NCBI GenBank assembly: GCA_000237975.1
Contig: CP003179.1
Location: 3,130,270 to 3,194,269 of the forward strand
DNA length: 64,000 bases
Direction of reading: 5' to 3'
Source of the DNA: Sulfobacillus acidophilus DSM 10332
Lineage (GTDB): Bacteria > Bacillota > Sulfobacillia > Sulfobacillales > Sulfobacillaceae
Shown: positions 52,632-60,521 of the stretch, one piece after another
Layout: each line of letters opens with the position of its first letter
Numbering within the stretch: the first letter of the stretch is position 1
Notes under the pieces: generated by a model
Seen by the model: only the letters and a program-made list of their open reading frames with translations
Databases searched by the model: none
What the model was told of the DNA's origin: nothing
Position numbers and translations under genes: made by a program

Positions 52632-52644
52632 CCTCACGCCTCCT

Positions 52645-55389
52645 TTATTTCGCCCCGGCAAAAGCCGGCACATAGCGTTCGGCTTCGGTCGGATGCGGCA
52701 ATAACAAGCCGGCCGCCGTCCGCGCCAAACGGGCCGGATCAAATTTCGTCACAATGGCGTCCGCCTCGACTTGCTGAGCCCGATCCGCGTGCCAATGCCC
52801 CGACAAGGACGTGTGCAGCAATACCGGAAAAGACGCCGTCCGGGGATCGTGTTTTAATTTCTGGGTCAAGGTGTACCCGTCGAGTTGGGGCATCTCCACA
52901 TCCAGCACAAACAATTGGGGCAACGGTTCGCCGGATTCCACGGCCGCCCATAACTCCTGGCCGTCGCCAAAACTCCGGACGGTGACCCCTAAGGGCTCTA
53001 AAGCCTTTTCCACTTGTTGTCGCGCCACCCGGGAATCGTCCGCCAACCAGATCATCTGTCCCCCCATAGAGGGTACGCCCACCTGATCCGGTGCGGGATA
53101 GGCCGGGGGAGCCACTTGCGCCAAAATCTGCTCAAAATCGATTAATTGAATCGGCCCCAGTTCCGCATGGTCAATGAGACCGGTAAACCGGCGATGATCC
53201 GCGTCCGCCGCATCCAAAACCGCCGGCAGCGGTTCCACCTGATCCCAGCTCACCCGGACCATCCGCTCCACTTGGTCGACGGGGAAAGCCTGCACCGTAT
53301 GGTTAAATTCGGTGATGACGATCACTCCCGCGGTTTCCGGCTGCGGCAACCCCAACGCGCGATGGAGACTGACCACCGGCACCGTTTGTCCGCGGAGACG
53401 CAAGAAGCCGTCCAGCCACGGATGCTGACCCGGCACTTCCGTCACGTCCGCCCCCGGCAGGACCTCTCGGGTCTTGTAGACGTTAATGCCGTAGCGTTGA
53501 CCGTCACTTAACTGAAAGACCAACAGTTCCATTTGATTCGATCCCGCTCGTAAGACCGGATCGTCATGCACCCGCTCCCGCTCGCCAATCGCGGTCGGAA
53601 CCAACCGCCGCACGTCGACCATGAGCGCGAGGCGGCCGTCGCCTAATAGAGCCACCCCACTCAACCAAGGCGTCATTGTCAACCCGGCCACCGGTTTGAC
53701 CACGACCTCTTGTTGCCCGCGCACCTCATCGACCGCTAATGCCGCTTGCGTACGGCCGTCCTTCACCCGTACTACGTAATGGTCTTCATGGCTAACTGTC
53801 GCATCAAGTAACGCCGCCAACGGATAAACCGGTAAGGGGGCCTCTTGATCCGGAACCGCCGGTCGGCCCAATGCACTGCCTAATGCCGCTTGTGCCGCTT
53901 CTTCAATCCGTTCCACGGTTAAAATCGGGAGCCCGACGGTCCAAGGCCCGGCCTCCACAATTAGGGCCGTCATAATCGCCATCGTCATGGGAAGCTCCAA
54001 ATGAAAGGTCGTCCCTTGCCCCGGCTGGCTTTCGACCGTAATGGTGCCATGGATTTCGTCTAAAAAGGCCCGGACCACATCCAACCCGACCCCCCGGCCG
54101 GATAAATCGGTGATTTGTTCGGCCGTCGACACGCCGGGACGGAATAACAGCTCGGATAGCTGATCCTCCGTGGCCCGTTGAGCCTCGTCGGCACTGAGCC
54201 AGCCTTGCCGCACCGCCTTGTCCCGCAGCCGGCCCCAATCAATCCCTCGCCCATCGTCCACAATCCGCACATGGACATGGCCTTGAGAGGCTTCCGCACT
54301 GAGCCGGATGGTCCCGGTTTCCGGTTTGCCGGCACGGGTTCGCGTCCCGGGGTCCTCAATCCCGTGATCACAGGCGTTCCGTAATAAATGCAGCAGCGGT
54401 TCATGCAATCGGTCCATCACCAGTCGATCCAGTTCCGTTTCCCCGCCGCTGGTTTCCAACCGAATTTTTTTATTGAGCTTTCGGGCAATATCATGGACCG
54501 CCCGCGGATATTGTTTAAATAAGGTGTCCAACGGCAGCATGCGCGCCCGTAGGGTTAAATCCTGCAGGTCGAGCGCCCGGCGACGCAAATGGTCCAGGAC
54601 CCCTTTGGTCGTGGGATCGGCTTGGGAGCCCCACAAATGATCCAACTGCCCATGATCTAACAAGAGTTCCCCTAAACCTTCCAGGATGCGTTCCAGCGTT
54701 TCCGCCCCAATGCGAATCGTCGCCTCCCGCCGTTCGGGGCTGGTAACTCCCTTGGCGGTGTCGCCCCCGTCGGGGCTGACCTCCCCTGCGCTCTGGGCAT
54801 CCGACACGTCGACAACGTCCAGGGCTTTGGCGTTCGCCAAATCGTCCACCATCATCAGCGCGGCCCGGACCGCCTCTTCCGATAGGGTCGAGGGAATGCC
54901 CAAACGGCTCACCGTACCGGTCCAGTCGGATAACCGCTCTAAGGGGGGATCGCTAACCGTACCCGGCGCCAAATCGTGAATGACCTGCCAAGCTTGGTAC
55001 GCTCGCACCCCAGGCATTGCGCATTGCGGCGACCACTCGAGTTCCCACCAGACTAACGGTTTTTCCACCGCCACGGCGCGCCCTTCCAACTCCGCCCGCA
55101 GCGCGTCCACCGTGTCCAACACCAACTGCTGGAGTTGGGGGGTCCACCGCCAATCGGGCCGTCCCCGACGATCCATGGCGTCCTCTAAGTGGTGCGCCCG
55201 CTCGACCCATTCCGTCAGGCCGAGCATGCCACCGGATCCCTTCAACGTATGCGCGGCTCGAAACATGGCGTCCAAGGGCGGTGGCGTATCCAGCGCGCCT
55301 TGTTCCAACGCATTTAATAACTCGGTGGCTTCCTCTAAAAACAAGCTGCGTTCTTCGTCCGAATCCCATTTGACTTCGTGAAATCGCAT
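52645..55389 (-). CDS. cheA: chemotaxis histidine kinase CheA with C-terminal CheV-like module
   Basis: A 914-residue fusion. Residues 10-105 are the Hpt domain, phosphorylated H47 in AAHTLKGSGG. About 225-300 is the dimerisation helix pair. About 305-465 is the ATPase (NACDHGIEDPG; VDDGRGID; GRGVGLDVV). 470-605 is the first CheW-like domain. 617-765 is a second one that reads like CheV (GINVYKTREVLPGADVTEVP; VITEFNH). 778-897 is a receiver with D830 (FVLDVEMPQLDGY). The last two parts form a full CheV. A separate P2 domain is not obvious. ATG 55389 has GGAGGG six bases ahead. Confidence 0.93.
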   Translation of the reverse strand: MRFHEVKWDSDEERSLFLEEATELLNALEQGALDTPPPLDAMFRAAHTLKGSGGMLGLTEWVERAHHLEDAMDRRGRPDWRWTPQLQQLVLDTVDALRAELEGRAVAVEKPLVWWELEWSPQCAMPGVRAYQAWQVIHDLAPGTVSDPPLERLSDWTGTVSRLGIPSTLSEEAVRAALMMVDDLANAKALDVVDVSDAQSAGEVSPDGGDTAKGVTSPERREATIRIGAETLERILEGLGELLLDHGQLDHLWGSQADPTTKGVLDHLRRRALDLQDLTLRARMLPLDTLFKQYPRAVHDIARKLNKKIRLETSGGETELDRLVMDRLHEPLLHLLRNACDHGIEDPGTRTRAGKPETGTIRLSAEASQGHVHVRIVDDGRGIDWGRLRDKAVRQGWLSADEAQRATEDQLSELLFRPGVSTAEQITDLSGRGVGLDVVRAFLDEIHGTITVESQPGQGTTFHLELPMTMAIMTALIVEAGPWTVGLPILTVERIEEAAQAALGSALGRPAVPDQEAPLPVYPLAALLDATVSHEDHYVVRVKDGRTQAALAVDEVRGQQEVVVKPVAGLTMTPWLSGVALLGDGRLALMVDVRRLVPTAIGERERVHDDPVLRAGSNQMELLVFQLSDGQRYGINVYKTREVLPGADVTEVPGQHPWLDGFLRLRGQTVPVVSLHRALGLPQPETAGVIVITEFNHTVQAFPVDQVERMVRVSWDQVEPLPAVLDAADADHRRFTGLIDHAELGPIQLIDFEQILAQVAPPAYPAPDQVGVPSMGGQMIWLADDSRVARQQVEKALEPLGVTVRSFGDGQELWAAVESGEPLPQLFVLDVEMPQLDGYTLTQKLKHDPRTASFPVLLHTSLSGHWHADRAQQVEADAIVTKFDPARLARTAAGLLLPHPTEAERYVPAFAGAK

Positions 55390-55403
55390 GTGACTCCCTC
55401 CCG

Positions 55404-55850
55404 TTAGGCGCCGGTAGCGTGAGCGACCGCCATATCCTGCAGTCGATCCGGCAAATCCTCGGCCCATTCCCATAACCATTCGTTCCCGGTCCGATAGGCG
55501 CGCGGGATCCACCCCGCCACATGCGTCGGCACCAATCCTTGCCACAATTCCGGTGGCAGAGGATTTTGCGGATTCCAGAGGCTTTCGACCTGATCCACGG
55601 CGACGAGTGCGGCTCCCCGATGTCCGCCCCAGCGAAGGGCCAACGTCACGTCTTCCGGCGGTAGATCGAGCGCCGGCCGTAACGTCAATACGGCCAGCGG
55701 CTGGCCGCGCACGACGGCGACCCCGGCGATCACGGACGGTGTGCGGGGAATCCGCGTGACCGACGGTTTCGCCAAGATCTCGGTAACGGATGACACCGGC
55801 GCACCAAACAAATAGGGACCCACCCGCACCGCGAGTAATTGCTCATTCAT
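55404..55850 (-). CDS. cheW: chemotaxis adaptor CheW
   Basis: A 148-residue CheW fold: LLAVRVGPYLFGAPVSSVTEI, SVIAGVAVVRGQPLAVLTLR and AALVAVDQVESL. It links receptors to CheA. The C-terminal 40 residues, rich in tryptophan, are longer than usual. GGGAGG lies eight bases before the ATG. It is the first che gene in the operon, and the 139 bases ahead of it show a small hairpin (CTGGA...TCCAG, about 55924-55940) but no clean promoter. Confidence 0.88.
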   Translation of the reverse strand: MNEQLLAVRVGPYLFGAPVSSVTEILAKPSVTRIPRTPSVIAGVAVVRGQPLAVLTLRPALDLPPEDVTLALRWGGHRGAALVAVDQVESLWNPQNPLPPELWQGLVPTHVAGWIPRAYRTGNEWLWEWAEDLPDRLQDMAVAHATGA

Positions 55851-55989
55851 GTTTTCAGCCTCCCGTTTACCATGCGTGACGAGTCAAACCGTCATGATGC
55901 CTAATTCGCCACGGAAGACTGGACTCCTTTTCCAGACTGTCGATATTTGTCACGAACCGGGGAAATATTGCCGAAAAACGACCAAAACC

Positions 55990-56820
55990 TCATAAAACGC
56001 CGATCACGGCACCCCATACGTGTTGATAGGCGAGCACCGGGACGGCCATGGCGATCGTCGGTTGGCCATGATCAGCGATCAGGCCGAGGGAAAACGGGTG
56101 GGTTTCTCCAGCTAACGGAGGCAGGTCAGGGGGTTTCACCAGCAATCGATCACGAGGCGGGTTTAACCAGCCGGCATGACGAATTAACGCGATCCAGGCG
56201 GCCGACGGATAAAGCCAGGTTTTCATGCGCTTTCCCTCACGTTGATCGGGGTGACAGGTACTGATCAGAAAGCCGTTCATATCCGCGAGTAGGCATTGCC
56301 GGAAGATACCGGAGCGTTCATGGGCGACCGACAACGCCGTCGACGCCTCATAATCGAGCGCGGCATCCCAGTCCATGGCGATATGGCCGGATAGATCCGG
56401 CGAAAGTCCCCATCGACTGAGGCTTTGGTGCGGTGACCGCCAATGATAGCGAAACCGAAGGGTTTCCCAAGGAACCCACGCTTCGGCCAGATGACGCGTA
56501 TAGCGGGCGACGTTTTCTAACGCATCGCGCCATCGCGGCACGTCCTCGGCCTCCGGACGGCTGAGCCATGTCGTCAGCTGAACGCTTTCGGCTGTCATCG
56601 AGCCTTGGGTCACATCATCCCAGCTGACCGGCAAGGGGCCCCTCGGTCGCTCGAGCCACAGGGCAATGCGACCATACATCTCCCGCCCGGCCGGGTTCTG
56701 TTGCCATCCCGCCCGTAATACGGCTAATTCCGCATAAGCTAAAGCGAACCGATCAGGGAAAACCGTCGTTCCCTCGGCGCTTGGAGGAAAAGCGGGGGAC
56801 GGGGCGTCGCCTGGACCCAT
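55990..56820 (-). CDS. protein of unknown function upstream of the che operon
   Basis: A 276-residue soluble protein, rich in tryptophan, without a recognised family. Residues 20-160 are mainly helical. Residues 165-276 (FRQCLLADMNGFLISTCHPD ... PTIAMAVPVLAYQHVWGAVI) have the strand order of a small sensory domain such as Cache or GAF, ending abruptly at the last strand. ATG 56820 has AAGGTGA eight bases ahead. It lies between the divergent receptor gene and cheW, so it may be a sensor or adaptor of chemotaxis. That is inference. Confidence 0.6.
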   Translation of the reverse strand: MGPGDAPSPAFPPSAEGTTVFPDRFALAYAELAVLRAGWQQNPAGREMYGRIALWLERPRGPLPVSWDDVTQGSMTAESVQLTTWLSRPEAEDVPRWRDALENVARYTRHLAEAWVPWETLRFRYHWRSPHQSLSRWGLSPDLSGHIAMDWDAALDYEASTALSVAHERSGIFRQCLLADMNGFLISTCHPDQREGKRMKTWLYPSAAWIALIRHAGWLNPPRDRLLVKPPDLPPLAGETHPFSLGLIADHGQPTIAMAVPVLAYQHVWGAVIGVL

Positions 56821-56891
56821 CGGTCTCGTCACCTTCAATGCTGTCTTGTACTTTCGGTTTAAGTCAGTTTGTCCCGGGCGGCTAGGGTATT

Positions 56892-56914
56892 TCGATCCCT
56901 CAAATTAGGATCGA
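56892..56914. repeat. inverted repeat upstream of the receptor gene
   Basis: TCGATCC and GGATCGA arms, nine bases apart, lie in the 242 bases between the divergent unknown gene and the receptor gene. A TATACT (56944-56949) nearby could be a -10, without a good -35. It may be an operator; weak. Confidence 0.3.
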
Positions 56915-57062
56915 CATCCCCTATGGCATGACGTGGAATCTCGGTATACTTAGAAATTGTGGCATAAGAAATTATTTCTTTCTCCGAAAAAAAGGATTTT
57001 GCCATTCCTGAGCGTATTGCAATTCCTAGCAATTGCATGCTTATTAAGGAGGAGCCCTTAGA

Positions 57063-58133
57063 ATGAACGAGCAGCTTCTCGCCGCGCTCAGTGGCCTTTT
57101 ACCGGGACTTCAACAAGCGTTTAGCGATGATACCGAAGTGATTTTGACCAGTACGGATCGTTTAATCCGGGTGTTGCCCGGTCGCCGGCTTGATTTGGGT
57201 GTTCGGGACGGAGGCCCGTTACCCGCCGGCACCGTTACCCAAAAAGCGGTCGAAGAAGGACGGCTCATGGTCGACACCCGAGACGCCTCCCAATTTGGCA
57301 TCCCCTATCGCGCCACTGCCATCCCGATTTTTGCGGACGACCAGGTCATCGGATGCTTGACCACGGTCACCTCGTTAGCACGGGAAGCCGAAATTCACAC
57401 GGCGGAAAACGAGCTTTGGCAACATGCCGATCATTTATCGTCCACGGCCGAAGAAACTCATGCGGCGATTCGGCATTTAAAGGAAACCTTTCAGCAGTTG
57501 GCCGCACAAACGGCCCACATTCAGCAGCAAATGGACGATGCCCGAACCCGGGCTACCGAAGGCCACCAGACGGTGGACCGGTTGGCCGGACATACCCAAA
57601 GTTTGCGCCAAACCATGAAGGCCGTAACGGACGCCCGCGCCGCCCTGGAAGAACAAATGCAGGCGATTTCCCAGTCCACGTCCTTGATTGAGGATATTGC
57701 CCGGCAGACCAACCTCTTAGCCCTGAACGCGGCCATCGAAGCCGCACGGGCCGGCGATGCGGGGCGAGGATTCGCCGTCGTGGCGGAGGAAGTGAAGAAG
57801 TTGTCGGAGGGATCCCAAAGAGCCACCCGGCATATCGAAGAAACCATTCGGGGAATTGATACGCGTCTGACCGAACTCCGCCAGGCCCTAAAAAACGCCG
57901 ACATTCTCCAAACCGAAGGAGCCGATCTGACCGAAGCGGTCACCCGCTCTTTTGGTGTCATCGGCGACACGGTGGTCACCGGGGCAACCGCCACCGACGC
58001 CATTCATCAACAGATTGAAGCGGCCACCAGTGCCATTGAACAGCTGACGGCCGCTGCCGAGTTGACCGCTCGCCAAGCCGCCGAGGTGACAGATCTGGCC
58101 ACCCGGTTAAAAGAATCCCGTAGCATGAAGTAG
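57063..58133 (+). CDS. soluble methyl-accepting chemotaxis protein
   Basis: A 356-residue cytoplasmic receptor with no membrane helix. Residues 1-110 form a small PAS/GAF-like sensor ([36 protein letters not shown]). Residues 115-350 form the coiled-coil signalling domain with the tip [20 protein letters not shown] at 211-230 and [18 protein letters not shown] after it. The tip is nearly identical to that of the HemAT-like receptor at 10.7 kb, so both should feed the same CheA array. AAGGAGGAG lies eight bases before the ATG. The ligand is unknown; a cytoplasmic metabolite or redox state is likely. Confidence 0.9.
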   Translation: MNEQLLAALSGLLPGLQQAFSDDTEVILTSTDRLIRVLPGRRLDLGVRDGGPLPAGTVTQKAVEEGRLMVDTRDASQFGIPYRATAIPIFADDQVIGCLTTVTSLAREAEIHTAENELWQHADHLSSTAEETHAAIRHLKETFQQLAAQTAHIQQQMDDARTRATEGHQTVDRLAGHTQSLRQTMKAVTDARAALEEQMQAISQSTSLIEDIARQTNLLALNAAIEAARAGDAGRGFAVVAEEVKKLSEGSQRATRHIEETIRGIDTRLTELRQALKNADILQTEGADLTEAVTRSFGVIGDTVVTGATATDAIHQQIEAATSAIEQLTAAAELTARQAAEVTDLATRLKESRSMK

Positions 58134-58154
58134 CCTGTCCGATTTCCGTCATAA

Positions 58155-58211
58155 AAAATCGCCTCAGGAGAATGGATGTGGATGGGATCCATTCTTCCAA
58201 GGCGATTTTCT
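58155..58211. terminator. bidirectional terminator between receptor and microprotein genes
   Basis: Outer arms AAAATCGCC/GGCGATTTT and inner arms around GAATGGAT/ATCCATTC make a long stem. The plus strand ends in TTTT, and the minus strand ends in six T (plus-strand A-run at 58153-58158), so it serves both neighbours. Confidence 0.8.
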
Positions 58212-58228
58212 ATGGGACCCAGCCGACG

Positions 58229-58318
58229 TTATGCGTTTTCCTCTTGGTTAAACCATTCCCGCATCACGTCAAACCATTCGTCTTGCCGTTCTTGTTCCGG
58301 CTCCCGCACCTCATCCAT
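58229..58318 (-). CDS. 29-residue acidic microprotein
   Basis: A 29-codon frame, ATG to TAA, with AGGAGGTG seven bases ahead of the ATG, an optimal ribosome site. The product begins MDEVREPEQERQ and contains two WF pairs (EWFDVMREWFNQ): acidic, amphipathic and helix-forming. A TACAAT sits upstream at about 58355 on the minus strand, and a strong terminator follows 18 bases after the stop. So this 318-base gap between annotated genes has all the parts of a small gene. Function unknown; could be a regulator that binds a partner through the tryptophan face. Confidence 0.6.
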   Translation of the reverse strand: MDEVREPEQERQDEWFDVMREWFNQEENA

Positions 58319-58451
58319 CGTTACGCACCTCCTGGGAATCCGCTTTCCCTTATTGTAGAAACGGGTACCCCAATCGTCGCCTGGATGACCGTGAAGGGTT
58401 TATATTTTATCCTGAATCGCAATATTTGCCGGGTCAACGACAGTCGATAAG

Positions 58452-58934
58452 CTAGGGAATGCTTGTTTCACTATTGAAACACCAATCTTGGAACTGGCCA
58501 CGAATTTGCGCCATGGCCCGATCCGCGACCCGGACTTCACTGCCCCATCCCCAAATGATACCAAGCCCAATCAATTTCCACGTCGGATAGGGTTCCAACA
58601 CCGCCTTGATCGCCCGGTATAAGCGGGCTCGCATCTGTTCTTGCACGTCCGGACGGTCCATGGGTAACCCGTACCAATACCCCATTTCCGCCATCCACCC
58701 ATATAACAAGGCCAGCCAGACGGGCCCGCCGATCACCGGCCCCAAAGGGCCGGCCAAGGCCGCCAATCCGCTTTGCAACCAAAGCCGTCGCCGCCATTTA
58801 AGGCCCGTTTGACTCACTTTCATTTCCCGTTCCCGACGGTCGCCCGCCCGAGCCCGGTCTTTCGGCGGTCGCCAAAATAGGTTTTGTACCCGATGGCCCA
58901 TCCGATCGCATATCGGACTATATTCCCATCGCAT
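58452..58934 (-). CDS. membrane-associated protein of unknown function
   Basis: A 160-residue protein. Residues 1-55 are basic and soluble. The hydrophobic stretch GLAALAGPLGPVIGGPVWLALLYGWM (about 71-96) could form one or two membrane helices, and a second one lies near GLGIIWGWGSE. No family recognised. The ATG at 58934 has AAGGGG eight bases ahead; the frame runs further upstream but without support. It is divergent from the next gene, and 11-base direct repeats span its start. Confidence 0.55.
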   Translation of the reverse strand: MRWEYSPICDRMGHRVQNLFWRPPKDRARAGDRREREMKVSQTGLKWRRRLWLQSGLAALAGPLGPVIGGPVWLALLYGWMAEMGYWYGLPMDRPDVQEQMRARLYRAIKAVLEPYPTWKLIGLGIIWGWGSEVRVADRAMAQIRGQFQDWCFNSETSIP

Positions 58935-58938
58935 ATCG
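58905..58938. repeat. 11-base direct repeat at the start of the unknown membrane gene
   Basis: ATCGCATATCG occurs at 58905-58915 and again at 58928-58938, 23 bases (about two helical turns) apart. One copy covers the start codon; the copies fall in different reading frames. This spacing could suit a protein binding at the translation start. Confidence 0.5.
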
Positions 58939-59027
58939 AACGCCCCTTCTCGTGAAACAATAAGCCAAACGCGCGGTAAAGGTGCGTCGGATACGCCGTG
59001 GTAAGATAAAAGCCGGAGGCGATACCT

Positions 59028-59465
59028 ATGGGATTTGGCCCTAAACTTCCGGATGTCGAATCCGGCGTCGAAGCGGTCACACATTTAATAACTCTGTTAT
59101 ATCCCGAGCACGCGACGCCTCGCGCCCTCGAACTGCTCGGCCATACCACCCGGGCTATTCTGGCGGCGAACGTGCCGCTTACTTTTGCGACTCTGGATCG
59201 CTTTTGGCGTGACGGCGAATGGCGGCAGTGGGTTATGGGTCGATGGCGCGCACCGCTCGAAGGACCTTGGAATGGTTTAGGACCCGCGTCCTTGGCTCCG
59301 GACACCTTGGATGCCGATTTCGGCTGGATCGTGGCCGACCGCCTGCGGACCCTGAGAGAATCGGCCCTCAACGAAGAGGCGGCCGAACCTGAAGAACCGT
59401 TTACGGTTCATTGGGATCGTCCAGAAAATACTCCACCCGGGGAGGACGAATCCGAGCGTCAATAA
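59028..59465 (+). CDS. protein of unknown function
   Basis: A 145-residue soluble protein, helical in its first two thirds (VESGVEAVTHLITLLYPEHA; TRAILAANVPLTFATLDRFW), with an acidic C-terminal tail rich in glutamate and proline. No family recognised. GGAGG lies eight bases before the ATG. Its last 65 bases overlap the convergent ligase-like gene in another frame, which makes one of the two C-termini less certain. Confidence 0.6.
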   Translation: MGFGPKLPDVESGVEAVTHLITLLYPEHATPRALELLGHTTRAILAANVPLTFATLDRFWRDGEWRQWVMGRWRAPLEGPWNGLGPASLAPDTLDADFGWIVADRLRTLRESALNEEAAEPEEPFTVHWDRPENTPPGEDESERQ

Positions 59466-60507
59466 ATTGCATTTGCAGGGACGGCAAAAGATCTCGGGGG
59501 GTCATGACCCGCACGTCGGCAGCCACTCCCCAATAATGCCGGACGGTATACCGTAGCCGATCCCGCACCTCGTCCGCCTCATATCCCGGTAAAACGGTCA
59601 CGTCCAATCCCAGTTCATCCGGGCCGCCTTCATCGCGCGCCTGAATGGTGACCCGGAACCGATCCCCCAGGCCTTCCGTACCATAGAGCAACCAAGCCAA
59701 ATCCGCCGGTCCCCGAACATGGCCGCCCAACACGGCTAACCAACGGCGGCGCCCGGTCACCGGTTCGGTAATCCACGGGCTTTCGGTCTGGCAGGGACAG
59801 ACTACGGGACCGACTCGCACCACATCTTCCGTATCGTAACGTTGGAGACGATAAGACCGGTGATGCGCATCGTCCAATATCACCGTCGCCCATTCTCCTG
59901 GCCCGGCCAAGCCCGGATGGACCAGGGATTGGCCCCACACCGACAGTTCGGGGACATCCCAGTGCCAGTAGCCGTGGCTGCAAAGCCAGGCCAAAGGGCC
60001 GGGATATTCGGTCAAGGTATACACCTCATACACGTGCAACCCGGGGTTCCGTTGCTTTAAACGCGTGACCAGCCGGCCCCTGCCCGTCACGTCGCCCGTC
60101 AACACTAACGTCGTGATCCGCCGAAGCCAGCCGGCTAAATCGAGTCGAAATGCGCTGAGCGGCGTGGTAACGACTATGGACGGCTCAATTCGACTAATCG
60201 CCTCTATGAGATCATGCTCCGGTACCTGGGCCGAAACCATCCCCAAAGCTTCCCCACCCGCGGCACACCCCTCGGCAATCCCTTGATTGGAAAGCCCGAT
60301 CACCATCCGAGGACCCCGATCGATATCCCACGTGCTCAAGCGCCGTGCCCATTCCGTCGCCGCCCATTGGCGGTCGGCGGTGTCCCAAAACCACCATAAC
60401 GGATCCCCGACGGTACCGCGAGACGAAAATAGTCGTCCGGCTCCCGCTGCAGCTCCGGGCGGACGGTTAATCCAGTCCTCGCGGCGCGTCACCTGTTCGA
60501 AACCCAT
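59401..60507 (-). CDS. PaaK-like adenylate-forming ligase homologue, degenerate
   Basis: A 368-residue protein distantly like phenylacetate-CoA ligases (usually about 430). The phosphate loop, normally SSGTTGKP, reads SSRGTVGDPLWWFW. The middle motif is present as VYTLTEYPGPLAW, followed by YRLQRYDTEDVVRVGP, resembling the Y-x-T/R-x-D core. The C-terminal domain (LLPSLQMQFIDARIRPPRVE) lacks a clear catalytic lysine. It may have lost ligase activity or use another acceptor. ATG 60507 has GAGGGGG seven bases ahead, 14 bases after the aminotransferase stop; the two form an operon. Confidence 0.6.
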   Translation of the reverse strand: MGFEQVTRREDWINRPPGAAAGAGRLFSSRGTVGDPLWWFWDTADRQWAATEWARRLSTWDIDRGPRMVIGLSNQGIAEGCAAGGEALGMVSAQVPEHDLIEAISRIEPSIVVTTPLSAFRLDLAGWLRRITTLVLTGDVTGRGRLVTRLKQRNPGLHVYEVYTLTEYPGPLAWLCSHGYWHWDVPELSVWGQSLVHPGLAGPGEWATVILDDAHHRSYRLQRYDTEDVVRVGPVVCPCQTESPWITEPVTGRRRWLAVLGGHVRGPADLAWLLYGTEGLGDRFRVTIQARDEGGPDELGLDVTVLPGYEADEVRDRLRYTVRHYWGVAADVRVMTPRDLLPSLQMQFIDARIRPPRVEYFLDDPNEP

Positions 60508-60521
60508 GGCGCGTCCCCCTC

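Noticed and set aside
55851-57062. Sigma-D type flagellar promoters before cheW and the receptor gene
   Set aside because: No stretch matches TAAA and GCCGATAT at the right spacing on either strand.
58172-58450. A 92-codon plus-strand frame after the receptor gene
   Set aside because: It starts inside a terminator hairpin, has no ribosome site, and is antisense to the better supported microprotein gene.
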